DNA of 64,000 nt from Thalassobaculum sp965228445 (GTDB lineage Bacteria; Pseudomonadota; Alphaproteobacteria; Thalassobaculales; Thalassobaculaceae): the NCBI GenBank assembly GCA_965228445.1, contig OZ245813.1:806001-870000 (forward strand), given 5' to 3'. Of the stretch, positions 49,297-57,678 are shown one piece after another (positions within the stretch are counted from its first letter, which is position 1; every line of letters starts with the position of its first letter). The notes under the pieces are model-generated. The model was not told where the DNA came from. It saw nothing but the letters and a program-made list of their open reading frames with translations, and ran no database searches. The position numbers and the translations under genes are program-made.

Positions 49297-49898
49297 CGGG
49301 CTTCTCCCAACAGTTCGGCGCGCCGGTCGGACAGGGCCTGGCGCAGGGACCGCCGGCCCCGGGCCAGCAGGGATTCGAGCGCCTCGACCGAGATGTCGAG
49401 GGCGGCGGAGGCGTCGGCCCCGGACAGGCCTTCGTAGTGCACCAGCACGATCGCGGCGCGCTGGCGTTCGGGCAGGGCGTCCAGGGCGGCGCGCACCGTC
49501 TCGGCGGTCGCCGCGTCCTCGAGCCCGCGATCGGGGGCGGGGCCGCTGTCGGTCAGGGTCACATCCTCCGGGTCGACGGTCGGCTTGAGCCGGCGCAGCC
49601 GGTCGAGGGCGGCGTTGCGGGCGACCCGGTAGAGCCAGGTCGACACCCGGGCCTGGGGCGTCCAGTCGCCGGCCTTGCGCCAGAGCGACAGGTAGGTGTC
49701 CTGCACCACGTCCTCGGCCGCCGCCCGGTCGCCCAGCATGCGCTGGGCGAAGCCGAGCAGACGGTCCGCGTGGCGATCCACCAGCAGGCGGAAGGCGGCC
49801 GAATCGCCGTCGGCGACCCGCGGCATAAGCGCCGCATCCGGGTCCTCCTGGCTCTGATTCGTCAAACTGCCGCCTCCCGTGCTGGCTGCGTCGTCCAA
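49293..49898 (-). CDS. ECF-family RNA polymerase sigma factor
   Basis: A 201-residue extracytoplasmic-function sigma factor. Sigma region 2 runs from FRLLVDRHADRLLGFAQRML to DVVQDTYLSLWRKAGDW and ARVSTWLYRVARNAALDRLR; region 4 from AALDALPERQRAAIVLVHYE to ISVEALESLLARGRRSLRQ. The gene is sandwiched between the EF-hand protein and the putative anti-sigma. This resembles sigma/anti-sigma/Spy-like groups known in alphaproteobacteria, but the inducing signal is not evident. Confidence 0.92.
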   Translation of the reverse strand: MDDAASTGGGSLTNQSQEDPDAALMPRVADGDSAAFRLLVDRHADRLLGFAQRMLGDRAAAEDVVQDTYLSLWRKAGDWTPQARVSTWLYRVARNAALDRLRRLKPTVDPEDVTLTDSGPAPDRGLEDAATAETVRAALDALPERQRAAIVLVHYEGLSGADASAALDISVEALESLLARGRRSLRQALSDRRAELLGEAR

Positions 49899-49931
49899 AG
49901 GAACGCGCCTTCGGATCGTCCGTCTCCGGCC

Positions 49932-50396
49932 TTACTTCTTCGGGCCGTGACGACCCTTGGCCGCCTTCATCTCCTCGAGCGAGACGGCGCCGTCGCCATC
50001 CGTGTCGAGCTTCATCATACGGTCGCCACGCGCCGGCATCTCCTCGGCGCTGAGCTGGCCGTCGCCGTCCTTGTCGAGCTTGGCGATCATACGCCCGAAC
50101 CGCTCCTTGCGCTGCTCGGCGCGGGCCGCGTCCATCTCCTCCAGGCTCAGCTTGCCGTCGCCGTTGGCGTCGGCAGCGGCGAACCGGGCGGCGCGGAAGG
50201 CTTCCAGCTCGGCCGCGGTGATCTTGCCGTCCTTGTCCGCGTCCATCTCGGTGAAGCGCTTCTCCATGTGCTCGGCGCGCATGGCGTCCCGCGGGCCGTC
50301 CTTGGGGCCGTCGCCATGGGCCACAGCCAGGGTCGGGACGATCACCGCCGTGCCGAGGGCCGCGGCGAGGGCGAGGGCTTTGATACGGGTGGTCAT
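49932..50396 (-). CDS. Secreted EF-hand calcium-binding protein
   Basis: A 154-residue protein with a cleavable signal peptide (AAALGTAVIVPTLAVAHG) and four EF-hand loops: DADKDGKITAAEL, DANGDGKLSLEEM, DKDGDGQLSAEEM and DTDGDGAVSLEEM, each with the canonical Asp/Asn ligands and the -12 Glu. It is therefore a likely periplasmic or secreted Ca2+ binder. It is encoded 33 bases upstream of the ECF sigma on the same strand, so Ca2+ or envelope state may feed into that regulon; this link is inference. Confidence 0.88.
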   Translation of the reverse strand: MTTRIKALALAAALGTAVIVPTLAVAHGDGPKDGPRDAMRAEHMEKRFTEMDADKDGKITAAELEAFRAARFAAADANGDGKLSLEEMDAARAEQRKERFGRMIAKLDKDGDGQLSAEEMPARGDRMMKLDTDGDGAVSLEEMKAAKGRHGPKK

Positions 50397-50499
50397 CGTG
50401 GATGTCTCCGTTTGGGGGGCTGATAAGGCATCAGGTGGCCACCTGTACCTTCCTCAACGGGGCCTTCCGGGAAATCCGTCGCACTTTGTTTACAGGCCT

Positions 50500-50527
50500 T
50501 TGACGGCCGGTCGCGAACCGCTACCGT
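50500..50527 (+). promoter_or_regulatory. Predicted promoter of the BKACE gene
   Basis: TTGACG (50500-50505) and TACCGT (50522-50527) are 16 bases apart, 39 bases upstream of the start, in the 170-base divergent gap opposite the EF-hand gene. Confidence 0.4.
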
Positions 50528-50566
50528 AGCGCGCGAAAACGAGAAGCCGGTCAGACGGAGGAAACC

Positions 50567-51502
50567 ATGGCGGCGAAGCAGAACAAGGTGATCATCACGT
50601 GCGCGGTCACCGGGTCGATCCACACCCCGACCATGAGCCCGCACCTGCCGATCACCGCCGACGAGGTCGCCCAGCAGGCCATCGACGCGGCCGAGGCCGG
50701 CGCCTCCATCCTGCACCTGCACGCCCGCAATCCCGACGGCAGCCCGACCCCGGACCCCAAGGCGTTCATGGAGTTCCTGCCGCGCATCAAGCAGAACTCC
50801 GACGCGGTGGTGAACATCACCACCGGCGGCGGTCACGGCATGACCCTGGAGGAGCGTCTGGCGGCGGCCGTGGCGGCCAGCCCGGAGATGACCTCGCTCA
50901 ACATGGGTTCGATGAATTTCGGCCTGTTCCCGATCCTGGACAAGATGAAGGACTTCCAGCACGAGTGGGAGCCGAAGTTCCTGGAGAACAGCCGCGACTT
51001 CATTTTCCGAAACACCTTCAAGGATATCGAGTACGTCCTTAAGGAGCTGGGCGAAGGCCACGGCGTGAAGTTCGAGTACGAGTGCTACGATGTCGGCCAC
51101 CTGTACAACCTGGCCCATTTCCTCGATCGCGGCCTGGTGAAGCCGCCGCTCTTCGTGCAGACGATCTTCGGCATCCTCGGCGGCATCGGCGCCGATCCGG
51201 AGAACCTGATGTTCATGAAGCGCACCGCCGACAAGCTGTTCGGCGACCAGTACAACTGGTCGGTCCTGGCGGCCGGGCGTCACCAGATGAACTTCACCAC
51301 CATGGCCGCGATCAACGGCGGCAACGTCCGCGTCGGCCTGGAGGACAGCCTGTATATCGGCAAGGGCGAGCTGGCGAAGTCGAATGCCGAGCAGGTCGCC
51401 AAGATCCGCCGCATCGTGGAAGAGCTGAGCCTGGAGGTCGCCACCCCGCAGGAAGCCCGGCAGATGCTGGCGCTCAAGGGCGGCGACATGGTGAAGTTCT
51501 GA
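50567..51502 (+). CDS. BKACE-family beta-keto acid cleavage enzyme (DUF849)
   Basis: A 311-residue TIM-barrel enzyme of the BKACE family (prototype Kce, 3-keto-5-aminohexanoate cleavage enzyme), which cleaves beta-keto acids with acetyl-CoA in a Zn-dependent reaction. The metal-site motif HLHARNPDGSPTPD, NITTGGGHGM, the C-terminal NGGNVRVGLEDSLY and a C-terminal Glu-rich helix match the family. A strong GGAGGAAACC ribosome site precedes the ATG. Specificity varies widely in this family, so the true substrate (for example a carnitine- or amino-acid-derived keto acid) is open. Confidence 0.92.
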   Translation: MAAKQNKVIITCAVTGSIHTPTMSPHLPITADEVAQQAIDAAEAGASILHLHARNPDGSPTPDPKAFMEFLPRIKQNSDAVVNITTGGGHGMTLEERLAAAVAASPEMTSLNMGSMNFGLFPILDKMKDFQHEWEPKFLENSRDFIFRNTFKDIEYVLKELGEGHGVKFEYECYDVGHLYNLAHFLDRGLVKPPLFVQTIFGILGGIGADPENLMFMKRTADKLFGDQYNWSVLAAGRHQMNFTTMAAINGGNVRVGLEDSLYIGKGELAKSNAEQVAKIRRIVEELSLEVATPQEARQMLALKGGDMVKF

Positions 51503-51515
51503 TCGGCTGACCCAG

Positions 51516-52331
51516 ATGCCCAACCTCAACATCACGGGCAAGACGACCGTCTACGGTATTCTTGCCCACCCCACCGACCATGTGCGGGCGCCGCAGGTGT
51601 TCAACGCGGCCTATGAGGCGGCGGGGATCGACGCGGTGCTGGTGCCGCTCGACGTGACGCCGGAGAACCTGGCCACCGTCGTCTCCGCGCTGAAGGCCAC
51701 CCGCAACTTCCACGGCCTCACCGTCACGGTGCCGCACAAGGTGGCGATGGCCGAGCTGTGCGACGAACTCGCCCCCGGCGGCGAACGGGTCGGCTCGGTC
51801 AACGCCATCCGCTTCACCGAGGACGGCCGCATGCTGGGCGACAATTTCGACGGCAAGGGCTACGTCACCGGCATGCAGAAGGCCGGGTACGACTTCACCG
51901 GCAGACGCGTGCTCCAGCTCGGCGCCGGCGGGGCAGGGATGTCGATCGCCTTCTCCGTGGCCGAGGCCGGGGCGGCGGAAATCGCCATCGCCAACCGCAC
52001 GGTGTCCAAGGCCGAGGCCCTGGGACAGCGGGTGAACGCGGCGTTTCCGAGCACCAAGGTCACCGGCGTGGCCGCCGATGCCGATCCGTCGGGCTACGAC
52101 GTGGTGATCAACACCACCTCGCTCGGCCTGCATGACGGCGATGCGCTGCCGGTGGACGTGACGAAGCTCAGCCCCGGCACGGCGGTCAGCGAGATCATCA
52201 TGACCCCGGTCCACACCGAGCTGCTGAAACAGGCGGAGGCCAAGGGCCATCCGATCTATTTCGGCAAGCCGATGCTGGAGGAGCAGATCAAGCTGATCGG
52301 CGCCTTCATGGGCTGTCCGCTGCCCGACTGA
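51516..52331 (+). CDS. Shikimate dehydrogenase-like oxidoreductase
   Basis: A 271-residue paralogue of AroE. The shikimate-binding N-domain has TVTVPHKVAMAELCDEL with the catalytic Lys, GSVNAIRF and GDNFDGKGY with the catalytic Asp; the cofactor domain has LGAGGAGMSIAFSVAEAG and INTTSLGLHDGD. The context beside a BKACE gene and the slightly divergent N-terminus (VYGILAHPTDHVRAPQVFNA, with Arg where Ser is usual in the SKS-type motif) suggest a catabolic quinate/shikimate or unrelated hydroxy-acid dehydrogenase rather than the biosynthetic AroE. Confidence 0.85.
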   Translation: MPNLNITGKTTVYGILAHPTDHVRAPQVFNAAYEAAGIDAVLVPLDVTPENLATVVSALKATRNFHGLTVTVPHKVAMAELCDELAPGGERVGSVNAIRFTEDGRMLGDNFDGKGYVTGMQKAGYDFTGRRVLQLGAGGAGMSIAFSVAEAGAAEIAIANRTVSKAEALGQRVNAAFPSTKVTGVAADADPSGYDVVINTTSLGLHDGDALPVDVTKLSPGTAVSEIIMTPVHTELLKQAEAKGHPIYFGKPMLEEQIKLIGAFMGCPLPD

Positions 52332-52492
52332 GGGCGAAAGCCGGCCCCTCGACCCGGAAGGCAAATTAATTAGCGCCCGGGAAGCAACTCACCGCTTCCC
52401 GGCTTTCCGGTTCTGATCGGTTGCGGCCTCGCGGCAGTCTCCCATCTCTTGGCGAGCCCGAACGGGCGCCACAGGACCTGGGAGGGCCCGCG

Positions 52493-53449
52493 ATGACCGA
52501 TCACCCCATCCATGTGATCCACGAGAATCCGGAATGGCTTCCGCCCTTCGCGCGTGCCTTCGAGGTGCGCGGCGAGGCCTTCGTCGATCTCGACCTGTCG
52601 GACGGCGCCATCGACCTGGCCGCCGAGCCGCCGGCTGGCTTGTTCTACAACCGAATGAGTGCGTCGGCCCATACCCGCGGCCACCGCTACTCCCCGGAAT
52701 ACGCCGCCGCGGTCATCGCCTGGCTGGAGGCGCACGACCGTCCGGTGATCAACGGCTCGGGCGCGATCTCCCTGGAGGTCAATAAGGCGGCCCAGCTCGC
52801 CCGGCTAAAGCGCGCCGGCGTGCCGGTGCCGCGCACCGTCGCCGCCCTGGGCGACGCCAAGGTGGCCGAGGCGGCTAGGCTCTGGGGCGAGGGCCCGGTC
52901 ATCGTGAAGCCGAACCGCGGCGGCAAGGGCCTCGGCATCCAGCTCTTCGAGGCCGCCCGCGAGGTGGTCGAACGGGCCGCCTCCGGCACCCTGCAGGGTT
53001 CCATTGACGGCATCACCCTGCTGCAGGACTACATCGCCACGACCGACGGCAGCGTCACCCGGGCCGAGTTCATCGGCGGCAAACTGTTCTACGCCGTGCG
53101 CATCGATACCGGCGGCACCTTCGAGCTGTGCCCGGCCGATGTCTGCGCGCCGGACGAGGCGGAAGCGACCGGCGGTCCGGTCTTCGCCGTGGTCGAGAAC
53201 GCCCTGGAGCCCGAGTTCCAGGCCGCCATCGAGCGGTTCCTGGCGGATGCCGGCATCGACATCGCCGGCGTGGAGTTCGCCCGCGACGGGCAGGGTCGCC
53301 CCTTCGTCTACGACGTGAACACCAACACAAACTATAATCCGGACGCCGAGGCGGCCGCCGGCGTGTCCGCTCCGCAGGCGCTGGTCGACTACCTGATCCG
53401 CGAGCGCAACCGCCGGCTCTCGGCCCCCAAGGTGGCCGTGCGTCGATAG
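52493..53449 (+). CDS. RimK-type ATP-grasp ligase
   Basis: A 318-residue ATP-grasp protein related to RimK/LysX-type ligases, which join an amine to a carboxyl group through an acyl phosphate. Visible parts: GVPVPRTVAAL at the grasp entry, VIVKPNRGGKGLGI with the ATP Lys, QDYIATTDGSVTRAEFIGG, and the Mg-binding VYDVNTNTNYN. The ATG at 52493 follows GGGAGGG. The substrate pair is not known; as the neighbour of BKACE and AroE-like genes it may conjugate a small metabolite. A terminator follows 39 bases after the stop. Confidence 0.82.
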   Translation: MTDHPIHVIHENPEWLPPFARAFEVRGEAFVDLDLSDGAIDLAAEPPAGLFYNRMSASAHTRGHRYSPEYAAAVIAWLEAHDRPVINGSGAISLEVNKAAQLARLKRAGVPVPRTVAALGDAKVAEAARLWGEGPVIVKPNRGGKGLGIQLFEAAREVVERAASGTLQGSIDGITLLQDYIATTDGSVTRAEFIGGKLFYAVRIDTGGTFELCPADVCAPDEAEATGGPVFAVVENALEPEFQAAIERFLADAGIDIAGVEFARDGQGRPFVYDVNTNTNYNPDAEAAAGVSAPQALVDYLIRERNRRLSAPKVAVRR

Positions 53450-53488
53450 ACGCCGGCGCGCCGGATCGGATGACGTTGTAGACGGCAG

Positions 53489-53522
53489 ACGCCCGACCCG
53501 GTTCCGGGTCGGGCGTTCTGCG
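53489..53522 (+). terminator. Intrinsic terminator
   Basis: A perfect 12-base-pair stem (ACGCCCGACCCG with CGGGTCGGGCGT, loop GTTC) is followed by TCTGCG. It ends the ATP-grasp transcription unit before the gcrA control region. Confidence 0.75.
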
Positions 53523-53535
53523 TATTACGGCACAG

Positions 53536-53791
53536 TTTTCCACAGGAAATCAGCGGGTTGTGCGAGAATCCGATCAGGGCGATTCGCGAATCGTGCTATG
53601 GAAATCGCGCCCCGATTCCTTTGCGGAGTCGCTTCGGCGCAGGGGCAGGGATGCCAACGAGTCGCGGCGAATCAACAATTTCTTGTGTTATCCACAGCAT
53701 TCTGCGCGATATCTGGTGAACGCGCTTGTGGGATAACCCCAGATCACGTAGCCTCTTGCCAGTTAGCCACTAGATGTGGGTGAAACGAGTC
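53536..53791 (+). promoter_or_regulatory. gcrA control region: GANTC cluster and DnaA boxes
   Basis: Eight GANTC sites (at 53566, 53581, 53588, 53614, 53626, 53659, 53669 and 53787), two DnaA-box-like sequences (TTTTCCACA at 53536-53544 and the consensus TTATCCACA at 53688-53696) and otherwise AT-richer DNA fill the 314 bases between the terminator and gcrA. GANTC is the methylation target of the cell-cycle methyltransferase CcrM. No gene is seen here. Confidence 0.7.
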
Positions 53792-53835
53792 GAATGCGAC
53801 CCGTTCGCCCTGGACCGGCCGGCAAGGAGGTAGAA

Positions 53836-54240
53836 ATGGGCGACAATTCGCAGAGCGTGTGGACCGACGAGCGCCTCGAGCAGCTCAAGGCGCTGTGGGG
53901 CGAGGGGCTGTCGATCACGCAGATCGGCCTGAAATTGGGCGTGTCGCGCAATGCCGTGGTCGGCAAGGTCCACCGCATGGGGCTGCCGAAGCGCCAGTCG
54001 CCGATCGTGCGCAGCGCCAATCCGAAGCACGACGACCGCCCGATCCAGCGCCGCCGCGCCGTCCCGCTGACCCTGGAGCAGTGGGACCGCAACACCTGCT
54101 CCTGGCCGATCGGCGATCCGAAGACCGACAATTTCAGCTTCTGCGGCTCCACGGTCGAGCCGGGCCGGCCGTACTGCTCGCAGCACTGCGCCGTCGCCTA
54201 TACCTCGGTGCGCGAGAAGGACACGAGCAGCGCCGCCTGA
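53836..54240 (+). CDS. gcrA: GcrA cell cycle regulator
   Basis: GcrA is an alphaproteobacterial cell-cycle regulator that binds sigma70-RNA polymerase and activates promoters carrying methylated GANTC sites. The 134-residue protein has an N-terminal DNA-binding helical domain (WTDERLEQLKALWGEGLSIT, LGVSRNAVVGKVHRMGL), a basic linker and the C-terminal sigma-interacting domain (TCSWPIGDPKTDNFSFCG, CSQHCAVAY). AAGGAGG lies seven bases before the ATG at 53836. The upstream control region itself is dense in GANTC and has DnaA boxes, so autoregulatory and DnaA control are plausible. Confidence 0.96.
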   Translation: MGDNSQSVWTDERLEQLKALWGEGLSITQIGLKLGVSRNAVVGKVHRMGLPKRQSPIVRSANPKHDDRPIQRRRAVPLTLEQWDRNTCSWPIGDPKTDNFSFCGSTVEPGRPYCSQHCAVAYTSVREKDTSSAA

Positions 54241-54258
54241 CCGAGCAGGCGTTCGCTT

Positions 54259-54308
54259 TAACGGCCTTCCTTCCCGGCGACGGGGAGGAGGGCCGTTTGC
54301 ATTTTTGG
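54259..54308 (+). terminator. Intrinsic terminator of gcrA
   Basis: A hairpin with outer arms ACGGCC (54261-54266) and GGCCGT (54291-54296) and an inner CTTCCC/GGGGAG stem is followed by TTTGCATTTTT. Confidence 0.6.
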
Positions 54309-54315
54309 GTCGAGT

Positions 54316-54651
54316 CTACGGCTTCACGAAGACCAGGAAGAACACGGCACCCGAGACCAGGTGCAGCGGCTGCAGCATGAGCACGGGGTAGGGCATCCGC
54401 CCGGTCAGCCTGCGCACCGCCGGAATGCCGTAGAACACGGCCGCCGACAGGGCGGAGACGGCGATGGCGACGATGGGGAAGCCGAGCAGGTAGACCGTCA
54501 GGTAGCCCAGCGCCGAGGTGCCGCCGAACCGGCCCTCCAGGAACACCGGCGCGATCTGCGCCAGCATCACCGCGAGGACCACGGCCAGGAACAGGACCAG
54601 CGACCGCCAGAACGCGGCATAGATCGGGTCCTGGCCGTCATTGACCCACAT
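54316..54651 (-). CDS. Small membrane protein of unknown function
   Basis: A 111-residue protein with three or four hydrophobic helices (LVLFLAVVLAVMLAQIAPVF, TVYLLGFPIVAIAVSALSAA, LHLVSGAVFFLVFV). I do not recognise the family. The ATG at 54651 yields MWVNDGQDPIYAAFW; an upstream open stretch is basic and unlike a protein. It begins 49 bases after the argC stop on the same strand, so it may be co-transcribed with argC. Confidence 0.65.
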   Translation of the reverse strand: MWVNDGQDPIYAAFWRSLVLFLAVVLAVMLAQIAPVFLEGRFGGTSALGYLTVYLLGFPIVAIAVSALSAAVFYGIPAVRRLTGRMPYPVLMLQPLHLVSGAVFFLVFVKP

Positions 54652-54700
54652 TGGGAAGCCTTTCGGGGAAGACCTTTCGGGGAGACCCCTGCGGGCCGGA

Positions 54701-55669
54701 TCAGGCGGCGGCCGCCGCCTCGATGCCGGCATCCTCTTGCATGCCGAGCAGCAGGTTCATGTTCTGCACCGCCGCGCCCGACGCCCCCTTGCCGAGATTG
54801 TCCAGGCGTGCGGTGATCACCGCACGGCCGGTCTTCTCGTCGGAGAACACGAAGATCTCCAGCAGGTTGGTGCCGTTCAGCCCCTGCGGATCCAGTTCCT
54901 TCAGCCCCTCGGCCTCGCCGAGCGGCGCCACCCGGACGAACCGGCTGTCGGCATACTGGGCCAGCAGGATCTCGTGCGCGGCGGCGGCGGTCGGCCCGCC
55001 CTCGATCGACCACAGGGCCAGGGGCACGCTGACCAGCATGCCCTGGGCGTAGTTCGCCACCGACGGCTGGAAGATCGGCGCCTGGGCCAGGCCCGACCAG
55101 CGGGTGATCTCCGGCACGTGCTTGTGGTTCAGGGTGAGGCCGTACTGCCAGAACGGATCGGGCTTGTAGCCGGCCGCGTCCTCGGACTCGTAGCGGGCGA
55201 TCAGCGCCTTGCCGCCGCCGGTATAGCCGGAGACCGCGTTGATCGTGACCGGGTAGTCGGCCGGCAGCAGGCCGGCGGCGACCAGCGGCGCCAGGATGGC
55301 GATGGCACCCGTCGGATAGCAGCCCGGGTTGGAGATCCGCGTCGCCCCGACGATCGCCTCGCGCTGGCCGGCGCGGAACTCGGCGAAACCGTAGATCCAG
55401 TTGTCGTCGGTCCGGTGCGCGGTGGAGGCGTCGATCAGCTTGGTGCCGGAGCCGTCCGCCAGGGCGGCGGCTTCCCGGGCGGCGTCGTCCGGCAGGCACA
55501 GGATCGCCACGTCGGCGGCATGCAGGGCGTCGCGCCGGGCGCCGGCATCCTTGCGCTGGGAGTCGTCCAGGGAGATCAGCTCGATGTCCCGACGCGCGAC
55601 CAGGCGCTCACGGATCTGCAGACCCGTCGTACCCGCCTCGCCGTCGATGAACACCCGTGCCGATCCCAT
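54701..55669 (-). CDS. argC: N-acetyl-gamma-glutamyl-phosphate reductase
   Basis: ArgC reduces N-acetylglutamyl phosphate with NADPH in arginine synthesis. The 322-residue form is the shorter type-2 class. The nucleotide-binding N-terminus is FIDGEAGTTGLQIRERL; the catalytic Cys is in SNPGCYPTGAI; the His-containing LNHKHVPEI follows. The start at 55669 was chosen for the family N-terminus; the frame opens a little further upstream to 55702. The 256 bases to the next gene (55670-55925) hold no gene I can support. Confidence 0.95.
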   Translation of the reverse strand: MGSARVFIDGEAGTTGLQIRERLVARRDIELISLDDSQRKDAGARRDALHAADVAILCLPDDAAREAAALADGSGTKLIDASTAHRTDDNWIYGFAEFRAGQREAIVGATRISNPGCYPTGAIAILAPLVAAGLLPADYPVTINAVSGYTGGGKALIARYESEDAAGYKPDPFWQYGLTLNHKHVPEITRWSGLAQAPIFQPSVANYAQGMLVSVPLALWSIEGGPTAAAAHEILLAQYADSRFVRVAPLGEAEGLKELDPQGLNGTNLLEIFVFSDEKTGRAVITARLDNLGKGASGAAVQNMNLLLGMQEDAGIEAAAAA

Positions 55670-55925
55670 GATCGCCTCCTCTGTTTTCGGGAGGCGCACC
55701 ATACAGGAAAGCCGGGGGCGAGGGGTAGGGGCGTTTGCCGGCAGCGGTTGTGCGGGTGAGTGCGTCCGGCCCTAACTGAAGAGAAGGGGAGAGTGGCCCA
55801 CGCTCGGGCACCTGTATCCCGTCTTTCCAGCCGGGCGCCGGGAAGACGGATAGATCCAATGTATCGGCAAGAGCGGCAGTGGGCCGGAGCCCCGGCTCCA
55901 CCGCCAGGGCTCCTATCGCCGTTTC

Positions 55926-56681
55926 TTACTTCAACCCGCGCACGATGTTGAACGGCGAGAACGCCTGGGCGCCGGCCATGATCTCGATCCGGTTCACGTT
56001 GATGTTGCGCGGCCGGGTGGCGGCCCAGAACACGGCGTCGGCCACGTCCTCCGGCTTGATCGGCTCGACGTCGTCGTAGACGGCCGACGCCTTGTCCTTG
56101 TCGCCCTTGAAGCGGACTTCCGAGAACTCGGTCTCGGCCAGACCCGGTTCGATATCGGTGACATGGATGTTTTTGCCGACGAGATCGGCGCGCAGGTTCA
56201 GGGAGAACTGGCGCACGAACGCCTTGGTGGCGCCGTAGACGTTGCCGCCCGGATAGGGCCAGTAGCCGGCGATCGAGCCGATATTCACCACATGGCCGTA
56301 GCCGTTGGCGACCATCTGCGGCAGCAGGGTGCGGGTGCAGTACAGCAGGCCCTTGATGTTGGTGTCGACCATCAGTTCCCAGTCGTCGAGCGAGACCTCG
56401 TCGGCACCCTCCAGACCGACCGCCAGGCCGGCATTGTTGACCAGCACGTCGATCGGGGTGAACTCGGCGGGCAGGGCCTCGACCGCCGCCGCCACCGCGT
56501 TGCGGTCGCGCACGTCGAGCACGATGCTGTGGGACGGGTTCTTCAGTTCCGCCTTCAGGGCGTCCAGACGCTCGCCGCGCCGGCCCGAGATCACGGTCTG
56601 CCAGCCTTCGGCGTCGAAGCGCTTCGCGGTCGCCCTGCCGAAGCCGCTTGTGGCGCCGGTGATGAATGCCGTCTTCGCCAT
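55926..56681 (-). CDS. Short-chain dehydrogenase/reductase (YdfG-like)
   Basis: A 251-residue NAD(P)-dependent SDR. It shows the cofactor motif ITGATSGFGRATAKRF, the NNAG motif (VLVNNAGLAVGLEG), the catalytic Ser in NIGSIAGYWPYPG and the Tyr-x-x-x-Lys pair in VYGATKAFVRQFS. The C-terminal IEPGLAETEFSEVRFKGD is like E. coli YdfG (3-hydroxy acid/serine dehydrogenase). AAGGAGGACAC precedes the ATG. It follows mazG by 53 bases on the same strand. Confidence 0.9.
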   Translation of the reverse strand: MAKTAFITGATSGFGRATAKRFDAEGWQTVISGRRGERLDALKAELKNPSHSIVLDVRDRNAVAAAVEALPAEFTPIDVLVNNAGLAVGLEGADEVSLDDWELMVDTNIKGLLYCTRTLLPQMVANGYGHVVNIGSIAGYWPYPGGNVYGATKAFVRQFSLNLRADLVGKNIHVTDIEPGLAETEFSEVRFKGDKDKASAVYDDVEPIKPEDVADAVFWAATRPRNINVNRIEIMAGAQAFSPFNIVRGLK

Positions 56682-56734
56682 TCTGTGTCCTCCTTCAGTG
56701 TCTGATATCAGCGATTTGCGAGTCGTTATTGGTG

Positions 56735-57616
56735 TTATTTATCAGGTTTTTCGGCCTGCTTGACGCGCATCCAGTGGCGTTCCATATCGGCCAGGCCGAC
56801 GGTCTGGATCGGGGTTCCCTCGGCCGCCAGCCCGTCCTCCATGAAGCGGAAGCGGCGCTCGAACTTGGCGTTGCAGCGGCGCAGGGCGGTCTCCGGGTCG
56901 ATGTCGAGGCGGCGGGCCAGGTTGACCACGGTGAACAGCAGATCGCCGACCTCGTCCTCGATCCGCGCCGGATCGTCCTGCTCGGTCCCGGTGACCTCGG
57001 CCCGCAGTTCGCCCAGCTCCTCGTCGATCTTGTCGAACACCCCGTCGATGCTCGGCCAGTCGAAGCCGGCCCGCACGGCGCGGTTCTGCAGCTTGAGCGC
57101 GCGGATCAGCGCGGGCAGGGCGCTCGACACCCCGTCGAGCACCGAGGCCGTCCGGTTCTCGGCCGCTGCCTTGGCGGCGCGTTCCGCCGCTTTCTGCTTC
57201 TCCCAGGCGTCGGTCTGGGCCCGGGCGTCCTCGACGCTGGCGCCGGCGAAGACGTGGGGGTGACGGCGCACCATCTTGTCGGAGATGCCGCGGGCGACGT
57301 CGTCGAACGTAAAGGCGCCGTCCTTCGGGCGCGTCTCGCGCGCCATCTGGGCATGGTAGACTACCTGCAGCAGCAGATCGCCGAGTTCGTCGCGCAGGGC
57401 CGTCATGTCTCCGAGGGTGATCGCCTCGGCCACCTCATAGGCTTCCTCGATCGTATAGGGCGCGATCGTCTCGAAGGTCTGTTCCAGATCCCAGGGGCAG
57501 CCGCCCTCGGGATCGCGCAGCTTCGCCATGATGGCGATCAGCCGGTCGATCGCCGGGTCGTCCGGCAGGGCGGCCAGGGCATCGGAACGGTTGGAGGGGG
57601 GAGCGCTGTCTGTCAT
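56735..57616 (-). CDS. mazG: Nucleoside triphosphate pyrophosphohydrolase MazG
   Basis: MazG hydrolyses (d)NTPs to monophosphates and pyrophosphate, a house-cleaning and stringent-response-modulating enzyme. The 293-residue protein contains two MazG domains: residues about 25-125 with GGCPWDLEQT, TIEEAYEVAEAI and ELGDLLLQVVYHAQ, and about 170-265 with EVGDLLFTVVNLARRL. Divalent-metal Glu/Asp residues are conserved in both. It is the last host gene before the left dif-like site. Confidence 0.95.
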   Translation of the reverse strand: MTDSAPPSNRSDALAALPDDPAIDRLIAIMAKLRDPEGGCPWDLEQTFETIAPYTIEEAYEVAEAITLGDMTALRDELGDLLLQVVYHAQMARETRPKDGAFTFDDVARGISDKMVRRHPHVFAGASVEDARAQTDAWEKQKAAERAAKAAAENRTASVLDGVSSALPALIRALKLQNRAVRAGFDWPSIDGVFDKIDEELGELRAEVTGTEQDDPARIEDEVGDLLFTVVNLARRLDIDPETALRRCNAKFERRFRFMEDGLAAEGTPIQTVGLADMERHWMRVKQAEKPDK

Positions 57617-57678
57617 GTCGGCGCGAGACTAACCAGGGAGGGCGTCGGAGGAAAGTCGGGGTGTGGGCATGAAGTGAT

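Noticed and set aside
53721..53736. TGTGGGATAA read as a third DnaA box upstream of gcrA
   Set aside because: On the opposite strand it reads TTATCCCACA, which has an inserted C and does not align with the nine-base box.
55670..55925. A gene or regulatory RNA between argC and the SDR gene
   Set aside because: Open frames there have no family-like sequence, and the only inverted repeat (GGAGCC/GGCTCC near 55887) lacks a T-run.
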